Shown: positions 9,801-17,526 of the stretch, in pieces
Layout: every line of letters begins with the position of its first letter
Numbering within the stretch: position 1 is the first letter of the stretch
Assembly (NCBI GenBank): GCA_002412885.1
Contig: DHVX01000072.1
Location: 124,001-188,000 of the forward strand
DNA from: Bacteroidales bacterium UBA5197
GTDB lineage: Bacteria > Bacteroidota > Bacteroidia > Bacteroidales > Lentimicrobiaceae
Length of the DNA: 64,000 bases
Reading direction: 5' to 3'
The notes under the pieces: generated by a model
What the model was told of the DNA's origin: nothing
Seen by the model: only the letters and a program-made list of their open reading frames with translations
Database searches by the model: none
Program-made: the position numbers and the translations under genes

Positions 9801-10616
9801 ACGATCAATTACAACCTCTGTACGCTCGATTGAAACAACTTCTCCGGTATCTTCATCCACAAAGTCTTCAATCCAGTTTTTCAGAACCCTTGCAGCAAGG
9901 CGGGCTCCAACAACTTTTTTCAGTCCGGCTTTCGAAACTTTTACCTCTTCAGCCAGGTTGAATATTTCAAGAATATCCTTATCGGTTTCATAACCGATGG
10001 CACGAAGCAGCGTAGTAACCGGTAATTTTTTCTTACGGTCGATGTAAGCATACATCACATTGTTGATGTCGGTAGTAAACTCCATCCATGAACCTTTGAA
10101 AGGAATGATTCTGGCAGAGAATAGCTGAGAACCGTTGGCATGATAGCTGGTTCCGAAGAAAACACCAGGAGACCTGTGTAACTGAGAAACAACAACCCTT
10201 TCGGCGCCATTAACAACAAAAGTACCTTTAGGGGTCATATAAGGAATCATACCAAGATACACATCCTGAATGATGGTTTCAAAATCCTCATGCTCCGGGT
10301 CGGTACAATACAACTTCAGCTTGGCTTTGAGTGGGACGCTGTATGTAAGGCCCCTTTCGATACACTCCTCTATTGAATAGCGAGGTGGATCAATAAAATA
10401 ATCGAGAAACTCAAGTACAAAGTTGTTTCTCGCATCGGTAATCGGAAAGTTTTCAGCAAAAACCTTAAATAATCCTTCCGACGCCCTGTTTTCAGGGTTG
10501 GTTTCCAATTGGAAAAAATCCTGAAATGACTTGATCTGTATATCAAGAAAATCAGGATAATCGGTTTGAATTTTAGAAGTTGCGAAACTTATTCTTTCTA
10601 TTTTTTTTGAAGCCAA
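6810..10616 (-). CDS. rpoB: DNA-directed RNA polymerase subunit beta
   Basis: The 1,268-residue protein is a full-length RNA polymerase beta subunit. The rifampicin-pocket segment reads SQFMDQTNPLAELTHKRRVS, so the positions equivalent to E. coli D516, H526 and S531 are all the sensitive-type residues. The C-terminal part has the GDKMAGRHGNKG motif and ends in the conserved HELRGLGL region that packs against beta'. It lies 144 nt downstream of rplL; two hairpins in that gap may tune expression. It is co-transcribed with rpoC. Confidence 0.99.
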   Translation of the reverse strand: MASKKIERISFATSKIQTDYPDFLDIQIKSFQDFFQLETNPENRASEGLFKVFAENFPITDARNNFVLEFLDYFIDPPRYSIEECIERGLTYSVPLKAKLKLYCTDPEHEDFETIIQDVYLGMIPYMTPKGTFVVNGAERVVVSQLHRSPGVFFGTSYHANGSQLFSARIIPFKGSWMEFTTDINNVMYAYIDRKKKLPVTTLLRAIGYETDKDILEIFNLAEEVKVSKAGLKKVVGARLAARVLKNWIEDFVDEDTGEVVSIERTEVVIDRETVLENHHIDLIVESGAKTVLLHKDDPDNIDYSIIFNTLQKDTANSEKEAVEFIYRQLRNAEPPDEETARGIIEKLFFSDKRYDLGDVGRYRINKKLNLETQVDTRVLTKEDIISIIKYLISLINLRTEVDDIDHLSNRRIRTVGEQLYNQFGVGLARMARTIRERMNVRDNEVFTPTDLINAKTLSSVINSFFGTNQLSQFMDQTNPLAELTHKRRVSALGPGGLSRERAGFEVRDVHYTHYGRLCTIETPEGPNIGLISSLCVYAKINRLGFIETPYKKVVDGKVDLNEKPIYLSAEEEENKIIAQATTPMDDKGHFINDKIKVRYLADYPIVEKEKVDLIDIAPNQIASIAASLIPFLEHDDANRALMGSNMMRQAVPLLNPESPIVGTGIEKSVAFDSRVLVTAESDGLVEYVDAREIIVRHTRLEDEKLVSFDDDIHHYPLTKFTRTNQGTCMNLRPIVRKGDRVKRGQVLCEGYGTSMGDLALGRNLMVAFMPWKGYNFEDAIVISEKVVKEDIFTSIHIEEFVLEVRDTKRGVEELTNDIPNVSTEATKDLDENGLIRIGAEVNEGDILIGKITPKGESDPTPEEKLLRAIFGDKAGDVKDASLKAPPSMKGVVLDKKLFSRMIKDRKVKAKEKDTVKVLEDEFAKNTQELKTKLVDKLTVLVSGKTSQGVYNNFKEEIVPKKIKFTQKMLMGIDYINVNPSRWTTDKDVNDLIKTLINNYIIKYKEILGIYNRKKFVATVGDDLPNGIVQMAKVYVAKKRKLKVGDKMAGRHGNKGIVARIVREEDMPFLADGTPVDIVLNPLGVPSRMNLGQIYETVLGWAGKKLGLNFATPIFDGASHDKINAYMTEAGLPENGRVFLYDGGTGERFDQSATVGYIYMLKLHHMVDDKMHARSIGPYSLITQQPLGGKAQFGGQRFGEMEVWALEAFGASHILQEILTVKSDDVMGRAKAYEAIVKGDNMPIPGIPESFNVLVHELRGLGLNITFD

Positions 10617-10663
10617 GGTCGTAAAATTTAAAAGTAAAAACTATGAATAAATTAAACAATTAA

Positions 10664-10719
10664 TCCCGATCATCATAATCGGGAAACAGCAAATACTGCA
10701 CCTATGCATACGCATAGGT
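10664..10719 (-). promoter_or_regulatory. Two tandem hairpins in the rplL-rpoB gap
   Basis: Read on the minus strand, the first hairpin has a 7-9 bp stem with CCTATGC and GCATAGG around a 4-nt loop (10700-10719). The second is TCCCGAT / ATCGGGA around a 7-nt loop (10664-10684). Neither has a U-tract, so they look like attenuation or RNase-processing structures rather than full terminators. In other bacteria this gap is where r-protein and polymerase expression are uncoupled. That role here is inferred. Confidence 0.5.
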
Positions 10720-10760
10720 ACAGAATCTGCATGTATAATTGCAAAATCAGCTGCATTTAC

Positions 10761-11138
10761 TTATTTTACTTCAACCTCTGCACCAGCTTCTTCAAGTGAT
10801 TTTTTCAGTGCTTCGGCTTCGTCTTTCGAAATGCCTTCTTTCAGTGCTTTAGGAGCTGCGTCAACAAGCTCTTTTGCTTCTTTGAGTCCAAGGCTGGTAA
10901 GCTCTTTTACAAGCTTAACAACTGCAAGTTTAGCCTGTCCTGCTGATTTGAGGATTACGTCAAACTGAGTTTGTTCTTCAACTACTGCAGCTTCGCCTGC
11001 GCCTGCTCCGGCCATCATTACAGGTGCTGCTGCTGCTGGCTCGATTCCATATTCATCTTTGAGAATCTGGGCGAGTTCGTTAACTTCTTTAACAGTCAGG
11101 TTAACCAATTGTTCTGCAAAAGCTTTTAAGTCTGCCAT
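10761..11138 (-). CDS. rplL: 50S ribosomal protein L7/L12
   Basis: This 125-residue protein forms the flexible ribosomal stalk that recruits translation GTPases. The N-terminal dimerisation helices (about 1-30) are followed by an Ala/Gly/Glu hinge (AAAAPVMMAGAGAGEAA) and the C-terminal domain with KTEFDVIL-like FDVILKSAGQAKLAVVKLVK and the LGLKEAKELVD helix that binds elongation factors. Length and layout are typical. It sits 80 nt downstream of rplJ, as in nearly all bacteria. Confidence 0.99.
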   Translation of the reverse strand: MADLKAFAEQLVNLTVKEVNELAQILKDEYGIEPAAAAPVMMAGAGAGEAAVVEEQTQFDVILKSAGQAKLAVVKLVKELTSLGLKEAKELVDAAPKALKEGISKDEAEALKKSLEEAGAEVEVK

Positions 11139-11218
11139 TTTTTATTGATGTTTAAATTGTTTTTACAAAGAAATTTATTTGTTTTGTTTTGATCGTTTTC
11201 TTCTTAATGAAGTAGAGG

Positions 11219-11734
11219 TTATCTCTCTGAGAGAGTTTTGAGAACTCCGCTGATAATGTGTCCGCCTGATTGCAATGCTGAAATAACATTATTTGCAGGT
11301 GATTTCAGTGCCAGAATAATATCTGCGATAAGTTCATTTTTCGACTTGATGCTGACAAGCATATCAAGGTTCTGATCACCAACAAATGACATTTCCTCTA
11401 CATAAGCTCCCTTAAGTATTGGTTTGGCACTGGTTTTTCTGAACTCTTTGATCAACTTGGCAGGCCCACTGTTTTCCTCCGATAACATGACCGAAGTCGC
11501 TCCTTTGAGAGCGCCATAAAGTCCGGAAAAATCCTTGTCGGTTCTTTCCATCGCTTTACGCAACAATGTATTTTTTACTACGATCAACTTTACATCCCTC
11601 TTAAAGCACAACCTTCTTAGTTTACTGGTTACTTCAACATTTAAGTCTGAAATATCAGTAATATAAACAGTGTTGTATTTCTGTAACTGCACAGTCAGGG
11701 TGTCGATAAGTTGACTTTTTTCTTCTTTTCTCAT
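11219..11734 (-). CDS. rplJ: 50S ribosomal protein L10
   Basis: The 171-residue L10 protein anchors L7/L12 dimers at the stalk base. The N-terminal domain has the typical KNTLLRKAME segment and the C-terminal helix provides the L12-binding sites. The length fits the family. It lies between rplA (38 nt upstream) and rplL (80 nt downstream). L10 autoregulates its operon in other bacteria, but I see no clear leader structure in the short gap before it. Confidence 0.98.
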   Translation of the reverse strand: MRKEEKSQLIDTLTVQLQKYNTVYITDISDLNVEVTSKLRRLCFKRDVKLIVVKNTLLRKAMERTDKDFSGLYGALKGATSVMLSEENSGPAKLIKEFRKTSAKPILKGAYVEEMSFVGDQNLDMLVSIKSKNELIADIILALKSPANNVISALQSGGHIISGVLKTLSER

Positions 11735-11772
11735 GATAATTTTCGTTTACGAGGAAAGTTCCACAAATTAAC

Positions 11773-12468
11773 TTATACGTTGATTGATTTTTGTTCGACA
11801 CGGATACCCGGACCCATAGTACTTGACATGAATAAAGATTTCATATAAGTACCTTTTGCAGCAGTAGGTTTCAGTTTAATGATGGTGTTGAGTAGCTCTC
11901 TGGCATTATCCAAAAGTTTCTCATCGTCAAATGAGGTCTTTCCGACAGCAGCATGAATGATTCCGTATTTGTCAACTTTGAAATCAATCTTACCTGCTTT
12001 AGCTTCCTGAACTGCTTTTCCAACCTCCATCGTAACTGTACCCGTTTTGGGATTAGGCATAAGTCCACGAGGTCCGAGGATTTTTCCAAGTGCACCTACT
12101 TTAGGCATTACACTAGGCATCGTGATAATCACGTCTACATCCGTCCAACCTTCCTTTATTTTCTGAATATATTCATCCAGTCCATAAAAATCAGCTCCTG
12201 CAGCTTTGGCTTCATCTTCCTTATCGGGAGAGCATAAAACCAATACTCTGACAGTTTTTCCGGTACCGTGGGGGAGCATTACTGTACCCCTCACCATTTG
12301 ATTAGCTTTACGTGGATCAACGCCCAATCGGACATCAACATCAACAGAGCTATCAAACTTAGTATTGGAAATTTGCTTAACGATTTTTATGGCTTCAGTC
12401 AGGGTGAAGGTGGCATTCTTATCGAACTTCGCCAGAGCCTCTTTCCTTTTTTTTGTTAATTTAGCCAT
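11773..12468 (-). CDS. rplA: 50S ribosomal protein L1
   Basis: The 231-residue L1 protein forms the mobile L1 stalk next to the E site and is a translational repressor of its own operon in many bacteria. The sequence shows the signatures MLPHGTGKTVRV and LGPRGLMPNPKTGTVT. The frame is open to an ATG at 12513, but I choose the ATG at 12468, which gives the family N-terminus MAKLTKKRKEAL. The extra 15 residues upstream do not resemble L1 and would overlap the rplK-rplA gap. It follows rplK by 62 nt. Confidence 0.97.
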   Translation of the reverse strand: MAKLTKKRKEALAKFDKNATFTLTEAIKIVKQISNTKFDSSVDVDVRLGVDPRKANQMVRGTVMLPHGTGKTVRVLVLCSPDKEDEAKAAGADFYGLDEYIQKIKEGWTDVDVIITMPSVMPKVGALGKILGPRGLMPNPKTGTVTMEVGKAVQEAKAGKIDFKVDKYGIIHAAVGKTSFDDEKLLDNARELLNTIIKLKPTAAKGTYMKSLFMSSTMGPGIRVEQKSINV

Positions 12469-12530
12469 TTCGCGCCTTGTTAAAATTTTGTTATTCAAAA
12501 GTAAACCCTGCAACCGCAGTGCTACTATTT

Positions 12531-12977
12531 TCAGTCATTTGCAAAAGGTGGGGTTCCCGATACGGTCAGTCCCATACTTCTTGCTGTTCCGGCAACCATA
12601 CGCATTGCAGATTCAACGGTGAAAGCATTCAAATCCACCATTTTTATCTCAGCAATTTCCTTAACCTGATCCCATGTCACTGATCCAACTTTTTTACGGT
12701 TGGGTTCCGCGGAACCACTTTTAAGTTTGGTAGCCTCTAACAACTGAACTGCAACAGGCGGGGTCTTGATGATGAAATCAAAGGATTTGTCTTTATAAAC
12801 AGTAATAATAACCGGCAGGATTTTTCCTGGCTGGTCTTGCGTACGCGCATTAAACTGTTTACAAAACTCCATGATGTTCACACCTTTGGATCCCAGTGCA
12901 GGGCCAACAGGAGGAGAAGGATTAGCTGCTGCTCCTTTTATCTGCAGTTTAATTAAACCGCTTATTTCTTTTGCCAT
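12531..12977 (-). CDS. rplK: 50S ribosomal protein L11
   Basis: The 148-residue L11 protein is part of the GTPase-associated centre. The N-terminal domain contains PSPPVGPALGSKGVNIMEFCKQFN-type sequence around the thiostrepton-binding proline helix, and the C-terminal domain binds 23S rRNA (family motif IAGTARSMG-like, here MVAGTARSMG). The length is slightly above the E. coli 142. It lies 44 nt downstream of nusG and starts the rplKAJL string. Confidence 0.98.
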   Translation of the reverse strand: MAKEISGLIKLQIKGAAANPSPPVGPALGSKGVNIMEFCKQFNARTQDQPGKILPVIITVYKDKSFDFIIKTPPVAVQLLEATKLKSGSAEPNRKKVGSVTWDQVKEIAEIKMVDLNAFTVESAMRMVAGTARSMGLTVSGTPPFAND

Positions 12978-13021
12978 TTGATGTGTAAACTTAGTGAGTT
13001 AATTGACTGCACTTCCCGATA

Positions 13022-13564
13022 TTAGTCTTTCTCTACCTGCATAAAGCCGAGTTCAAGAGGTGTTTTACGGCCAAAAATTTTGACCATAACTTTCAACTTT
13101 TTCTTTTCCTCGTTTATCTCTTCGATAATTCCGGTAAAGCTATTGAAAGGCCCATCGATTACGGTAACGGTTTCGCCGACAATAAACGGAACACTGACTT
13201 CTTCGCCCTGTTCTGTCAATTCATCGACTTTTCCTAATATGCGGTTTACTTCAGCAGGACGCAGGGGAACGGGTTCTCCCTTGGATCCTAAAAAGCCTAA
13301 AACTCCCGGAACACTTTTGATCGTGTGTGGAATTTCACCAGTCAGAAGAGCTTCAATCAGTATATAGCCCGGAAGATAATTCCGTTCTTTACTGACTTTC
13401 TTTCCTTTACGCACCTGATACACCTTTTCGGTGGGAATCAGGACTTGTGATATATAGTCACTCAATCCAAGGCGGCTAATTTCGCTTTCAAGGTATAATT
13501 TTACCTTTTTCTCATTACCGCTAATGGCCCGGATTACGTACCATTTTTTTTCTTGATCGACCAT
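13022..13564 (-). CDS. nusG: Transcription termination/antitermination factor NusG
   Basis: The 180-residue protein has the NGN domain (KKWYVIRAISGNEKKVK, about residues 5-115) that binds the RNA polymerase clamp, then a linker and a KOW domain (about 127-180, VTVIDGPFNSFTG) that can contact S10 or Rho. It links transcription with translation. It is the short housekeeping form, not the UpxY/RfaH paralog type found in capsule operons. It lies between secE (71 nt upstream) and rplK in the usual order. Confidence 0.98.
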   Translation of the reverse strand: MVDQEKKWYVIRAISGNEKKVKLYLESEISRLGLSDYISQVLIPTEKVYQVRKGKKVSKERNYLPGYILIEALLTGEIPHTIKSVPGVLGFLGSKGEPVPLRPAEVNRILGKVDELTEQGEEVSVPFIVGETVTVIDGPFNSFTGIIEEINEEKKKLKVMVKIFGRKTPLELGFMQVEKD

Positions 13565-13635
13565 ACAGAATGACGTAATTGATAAGATTGAATATCAAAC
13601 AACTGATATTAAAAAATAGAGAAAGTGGTTACCAC

Positions 13636-13833
13636 TTAGAACAGCAGGTAGAACCGTTCTAAAATAGTTTGGAAAGACATATCCATCAAATAAACGACAA
13701 ACGCGATTATGAGGGAAGCGACGGATACTACGATTGCACTATTCTGGAGTTCACTCCAGGTTGGCCAGGAGGTTTTGTTGATCAACTCGTCGTAACTCTC
13801 GTTGATATAATCCTGAATTTTTGTCTTTGCCAT
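13636..13833 (-). CDS. secE: Preprotein translocase subunit SecE
   Basis: This 65-residue short-form SecE has an amphipathic N-terminal helix (SYDELINKTSWPTWSELQNS) with the conserved WPT motif. One transmembrane segment follows (about residues 34-56, SVASLIIAFVVYLMDMSFQTI). With SecY it forms the inner-membrane protein-conducting channel. It lies directly after tRNA-Trp and before nusG, as expected for this phylum. Confidence 0.97.
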   Translation of the reverse strand: MAKTKIQDYINESYDELINKTSWPTWSELQNSAIVVSVASLIIAFVVYLMDMSFQTILERFYLLF

Positions 13834-13852
13834 TTAACCATTATTTTGATTG

Positions 13853-13925
13853 CACGGGAGGAGAGACTCGAACTCCCAACCAACGGTTTTGGAGACCGCT
13901 ACTCTACCAATTGAGCTACACCCGT
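13853..13925 (-). tRNA. tRNA-Trp (CCA)
   Basis: The 73-nt cloverleaf has anticodon loop CTCCAAA, giving anticodon CCA (Trp). The D-arm (GTAGCTCAATTGGTAGAG) and T-loop (TTCGAGT) are canonical. The acceptor stem has one U-U mismatch at pair 6-67. The 3' CCA is not encoded. It sits between tuf and secE. Confidence 0.97.
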
Positions 13926-14034
13926 TTGAGTAATTTCCTAACAGAGATTATCTCCGCCAAATTATTATTTAATATGGCAGAAATAAAGGTATCCTGTTAA
14001 ATCACAGGATTACCTTTATTTCTGTTTGTAATTC

Positions 14035-15222
14035 TTAGTCAAGAATTTCAGTAACCTGACCTGCACCAACTGTACGACCACCTTCACGAATAGCGAAGCG
14101 AAGGTTTTTCTGCATAGCGATCGGAGCAATCAGTTTAACATTTACTGAAAGGTTGTCACCTGGCATTACCATTTCAACTCCCTCAGGAAGATGAACTTCT
14201 CCGGTTACGTCAGTGGTTCTGAAATAGAACTGAGGACGATACCTGTTGTGGAATGGAGTGTGACGTCCACCTTCTTCTTTTTTCAAAATATAAACCTCAG
14301 CTTTGAAGTCTTTGTGAGGAGTAATTGAACCTGGTTTGGCAATTACCATACCACGGCGGATAGAATCTTTGTCAATACCACGGAGCAGAAGACCTGCGTT
14401 ATCACCAGCTTCACCTCTGTCAAGAATCTTACGGAACATTTCAACTCCGGTAACAACTGACTTCAGTCTGTCGGCGTCAAGTCCGATAATGTCAACAGGA
14501 TCTCCGGTATTGATAACTCCGGTTTCGATACGTCCGGTTGCAACTGTTCCACGACCTGTAATTGAGAATACATCCTCAACAGGCATAAGGAAAGGTTTGT
14601 CAACGTCGCGTGGAGGAAGTGGAATCCATGTATCAACGGCTTCCATAAGATCCATAACTTTAGCAACCCATGATGGTTCTTTGTTAAGTCCACCAAGTGC
14701 TGAACCCTGAATAACAGGTGAGTTATCTCCATCAAATCCGTAGAATGTGAGAAGATCGCGGATTTCCATCTCAACGAGTTCAAGAAGTTCCGGATCATCA
14801 ACAAGGTCAACCTTGTTCATGAAAACTACCAGACGGGGAACACCAACCTGACGAGCAAGTAGAATGTGCTCGCGGGTCTGTGGCATAGGACCATCAGTAG
14901 CAGCAACAACGAGAATAGCGCCGTCCATCTGGGCAGCTCCTGTAACCATGTTTTTAACATAGTCAGCGTGACCTGGACAGTCAACGTGAGCGTAGTGACG
15001 GTTTGCGGTCTGATACTCGATGTGAGCGGTATTAATGGTAATACCCCTTTCTTTTTCTTCCGGAGCATTATCGATTGAATCAAATGACCGGTATTCCGAT
15101 AACCCTGCATCTGCAAGGATGAGAGTGATTGCAGCGGTTAAGGTGGTCTTACCATGGTCAACGTGACCAATGGTACCTACGTTAACGTGCGGTTTCGAAC
15201 GATCGAATTTTTCTTTTGCCAT
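14035..15222 (-). CDS. tuf: Elongation factor Tu
   Basis: The 395-residue EF-Tu delivers aminoacyl-tRNA to the ribosome. It shows the G1 loop GHVDHGKT (about residues 19-26), the switch region RGITINTAH, DCPGHADY, NKVD and the G5-like SAL, followed by beta-barrel domains 2 and 3 ending VGAGQVTEILD. Length and sequence are typical. It is embedded in a tRNA cluster: tRNA-Thr(GGT) lies 63 nt upstream and tRNA-Trp 109 nt downstream. The primary transcript probably has to be processed around it. Confidence 0.99.
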   Translation of the reverse strand: MAKEKFDRSKPHVNVGTIGHVDHGKTTLTAAITLILADAGLSEYRSFDSIDNAPEEKERGITINTAHIEYQTANRHYAHVDCPGHADYVKNMVTGAAQMDGAILVVAATDGPMPQTREHILLARQVGVPRLVVFMNKVDLVDDPELLELVEMEIRDLLTFYGFDGDNSPVIQGSALGGLNKEPSWVAKVMDLMEAVDTWIPLPPRDVDKPFLMPVEDVFSITGRGTVATGRIETGVINTGDPVDIIGLDADRLKSVVTGVEMFRKILDRGEAGDNAGLLLRGIDKDSIRRGMVIAKPGSITPHKDFKAEVYILKKEEGGRHTPFHNRYRPQFYFRTTDVTGEVHLPEGVEMVMPGDNLSVNVKLIAPIAMQKNLRFAIREGGRTVGAGQVTEILD

Positions 15223-15285
15223 ATTAAATAATTGTTAATAATTGTAAACTGTTGAACTTACAGTCAGTCAGATAAAAAGAATCTG

Positions 15286-15357
<72 letters not shown>

Positions 15358-15407
15358 TTTTATTTTGACCAGAATAACCAATAGTGCGGGCAATTCTGAA
15401 TCGTTTG

Positions 15408-15480
15408 AGCGGAAGACGGGGCTCGAACCCGCCACCTATAGCTTGGAAGGCTATCGCTCTACCAAATGAGCTACTTCCGC
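15408..15480 (-). tRNA. tRNA-Gly (TCC)
   Basis: The 73-nt cloverleaf has anticodon loop CTTCCAA, giving TCC (Gly). The acceptor stem GCGGAAG/CTTCCGC is perfect. CCA is not encoded. Confidence 0.97.
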
Positions 15481-15521
15481 GGAATACAATATTCATTTTA
15501 CTGACTATTGCATGTATTGTG

Positions 15522-15603
15522 TGGGGGGAGGAGGATTCGAACCTCCGAAGGCTGTGCCAACAGATTTACAGTCTGCCCCATTTGACCGCTCTGGTATCCC
15601 CCC
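15522..15603 (-). tRNA. tRNA-Tyr (GTA)
   Basis: This 82-nt class II tRNA has anticodon loop CTGTAAA (GTA, Tyr) and a long variable arm. The acceptor stem GGGGGGA/TCCCCCC is perfect. Confidence 0.97.
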
Positions 15604-15633
15604 GCATTTTTAATTTCAACATTTAAAGAACTG

Positions 15634-15707
15634 AGCCGATGGAGGGATTCGAACCCCCGACCAGCTGATTACAAATCAGCTGCTCTGGCCAACTGAGCTA
15701 CATCGGC
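15634..15707 (-). tRNA. tRNA-Thr (TGT)
   Basis: The 74-nt cloverleaf has anticodon loop TTTGTAA, giving TGT (Thr). The acceptor stem GCCGATG/CATCGGC is perfect. It is the first gene of the tRNA-tuf transcript. I found no TAnnTTTG promoter in the 120 nt before it. Confidence 0.97.
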
Positions 15708-15821
15708 ATTGTGCCATAACAGTAAACTGTCTTTTTGCTCTTTAATCCCTTACCGCTAAGGTTGGATATTTACACGAAATATACCCTATTGACCGGCTAT
15801 CGATGAACTAAATTCTATCTG

Positions 15822-15858
15822 AAAAAAAGCAGCCCTTTCTTTTCAAAAAGGACTGCAA
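15822..15858 (-). terminator. Intrinsic terminator after raiA
   Basis: On the minus strand, the stem GCAGTCCTTT / AAAGGGCTGC (15856-15829, one G-U pair) is followed by a seven-T run (15828-15822). It separates the rpsU-xerC-raiA transcript from the tRNA-tuf transcript. Confidence 0.85.
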
Positions 15859-15921
15859 AAATACTAACTATTTTGACACGAACAAATACTTTCTGATTTT
15901 TTTTTCTCAGAACGAAAAAAT

Positions 15922-16218
15922 TTATTTCTGGAACCTCCCTTTGTGCCTGTCTAACTGCTTGCGAAGCGCATCAACAGCGTTGTCTGTAGCTTCCTCAAAT
16001 GTCTTGCTTTGCTTCTTTGCAAAGAGGTCATTACCCTTAATCAGTAGCCTTATCTCTGCTATTTTGTTGTCAGGGGTCTCAACATTATCGATTTTTAGTG
16101 TTACTTCACTCCCAAGAATGCCATCGTAAACACCTGAAAGTTTATCTACCTTTTCGTTGATAAAATCTTCAAGCCTCTTGTCGGTTTTGAACTTTACAGA
16201 ATTGATGTTTACATTCAT
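15922..16218 (-). CDS. raiA: Ribosome hibernation-promoting factor, short form
   Basis: The 98-residue protein matches the HPF/YfiA family: N-terminal MNVNINSVKFK, VDKLSGVYDGILGSEVTLKI, and a C-terminal helix (FEEATDNAVDALRKQLDRHK). Family members bind the 30S decoding centre and inactivate or dimerise ribosomes in stationary phase. It lacks the C-terminal dimerisation domain of long HPF. It lies 15 nt downstream of xerC and is almost certainly co-transcribed. A terminator follows at 15822-15858. Confidence 0.95.
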   Translation of the reverse strand: MNVNINSVKFKTDKRLEDFINEKVDKLSGVYDGILGSEVTLKIDNVETPDNKIAEIRLLIKGNDLFAKKQSKTFEEATDNAVDALRKQLDRHKGRFQK

Positions 16219-16233
16219 AGTTACCTCCTTGTT

Positions 16234-17121
16234 TTATGCCCGTGGATGGGCGAGTTTATAGATAGATTTCAATTTCTCAACACTCACATGTGTGTAAACC
16301 TGAGTCGCTGCAAGACTTGCATGACCCAGTAACTCTTTGATTGCGTTGAGATCGGCTCCTTCGTTAAGCATATGCGTTGCGAAAGTATGCCTGAGAATAT
16401 GCGGGCTTTTACGGCCCCGAACCCCTGCTTCTCCCAGATAATGAGTTACCCTTCGGTATATAAACACCGAATATGCTTTTTTTCCTTTGTCGGTTACAAT
16501 AATCTCAGGAGTGCCTGCCTCAGCAACATTTTCTCTTTCTTTAAGGTATTCGTCAATGATATGCAGCAATTCAATGGTAACCGGAATTATGCGCTGTTTG
16601 TTGCGCTTGCCGGTTACTTTTATGGTCATGGCTGATCGGTTGATGTCAGATAGCTTCAGGTTGATTAATTCTGACAATCGGATTCCGGTTGAATAAAAAA
16701 GTTCCAGAATTAAAAGATCGCGCCTCAGATCAAAGGCTATCGGTGAAGTGTTGGATTCGGGGCAAAGTACTCTCTGCATCTCAGCTTTTGAAGCTGATAC
16801 AGGCAAACGTTTTGGAACTTTCAATGATACAATGCGTACTGCAGGATTGGATTGCAGTTTGCTTTCGCGTATCAGAAAATTAAAATAGGCTTTAATTGCA
16901 GAAAGCTTTCGGTTGATGCTGCGGTGGGAATGACCAGAATCGACCATTGATGCCAGCCATGAACGAATCACGGCCTGAGTTACTTCTTCGGCATTTTCAA
17001 TTTCATAACTTGATTTGAGGTAGCTGTCAAACTGATTAAGATCAGACTTGTAGGCACTAACTGTGTGAGCAGAGTATCGCTTAACTAAATGCAGATTATG
17101 GTAGAAGGAGTCGAGAGTCAT
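16234..17121 (-). CDS. xerC: Tyrosine site-specific recombinase, XerC/XerD type
   Basis: This 295-residue protein has an N-terminal SAM-like DNA-binding core (about 1-90) and a C-terminal catalytic domain. The full catalytic set is visible: R148 (TGIRLSEL), a lysine in the GKRNK beta-hairpin, H241 and R244 (HILRH), H267 (LLGHASL) and the nucleophile Y276 (TQVYTHV). It would resolve chromosome dimers at dif. The conserved position between rpsU and raiA is typical for Bacteroidota and argues for the housekeeping enzyme rather than an integron or transposon integrase. No attachment site is visible nearby. Confidence 0.93.
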   Translation of the reverse strand: MTLDSFYHNLHLVKRYSAHTVSAYKSDLNQFDSYLKSSYEIENAEEVTQAVIRSWLASMVDSGHSHRSINRKLSAIKAYFNFLIRESKLQSNPAVRIVSLKVPKRLPVSASKAEMQRVLCPESNTSPIAFDLRRDLLILELFYSTGIRLSELINLKLSDINRSAMTIKVTGKRNKQRIIPVTIELLHIIDEYLKERENVAEAGTPEIIVTDKGKKAYSVFIYRRVTHYLGEAGVRGRKSPHILRHTFATHMLNEGADLNAIKELLGHASLAATQVYTHVSVEKLKSIYKLAHPRA

Positions 17122-17229
17122 AGCAATGAAAAAGAAGAAAACCTTGTTTCTTAATAACGTCTAAAAGTAGCACATTATTTTAGAAAAACAAAGCTTTCTT
17201 CCTTAAATCGCACTTAAAAAAAGGGCGAA

Positions 17230-17424
17230 TTACATATCCTGTTCCTGCTGCATTTGTTGCACGTAAATGGCGTGCAATTTTTGCTCACGGTTAACTACCG
17301 AAGGTTTGGTAAATTTCTGTCTCGCGCGAAGTTCTTTAACAACGCCTGTTTTCTCGAACTTTCTCTTGAGTTTCTTCAAGGCACGGTCGATATTTTCGCC
17401 TTCTTTAACGGGAACGATAATCAT
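17230..17424 (-). CDS. rpsU: 30S ribosomal protein S21
   Basis: The 64-residue basic protein is S21: MIIVPVKEGENIDRALKKLKRKFEKTGVVKELRAR-type sequence, ending in a Gln-rich tail (VQQMQQEQDM). In Bacteroidota, S21 sits near the 3' end of 16S rRNA, where the anti-Shine-Dalgarno is sequestered; that is established for the phylum, not seen here. It has the best promoter in the window (17478-17508) and leads the rpsU-xerC-raiA transcript, with a 108-nt gap to xerC. Confidence 0.97.
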   Translation of the reverse strand: MIIVPVKEGENIDRALKKLKRKFEKTGVVKELRARQKFTKPSVVNREQKLHAIYVQQMQQEQDM

Positions 17425-17477
17425 ACGAAATACTCTCTTTCTGTTAATGGTTAATTAAACACTTTGTTTAAGGGGTG

Positions 17478-17508
17478 CAAAGATAGAACTAAATTTTAAT
17501 CCATCAAA
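17478..17508 (-). promoter_or_regulatory. Consensus promoter of rpsU-xerC-raiA
   Basis: On the minus strand, TTTG (17508-17505), a 19-nt spacer and TATCTTTG (17485-17478) match the Bacteroidota promoter consensus perfectly. The predicted start is near 17472, about 48 nt before the rpsU ATG. Confidence 0.8.
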
Positions 17509-17526
17509 ATTCTAAGTCACTTTTTT

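Noticed and set aside
13022..13564. Specialised NusG paralog of an exopolysaccharide locus
   Set aside because: Position between secE and rplK and the standard length identify the housekeeping NusG.
16234..17121. Tyrosine recombinase as an integrase of a mobile element
   Set aside because: Its neighbours are rpsU and raiA, the gene order is conserved for the phylum, and there are no flanking repeats or cargo genes.
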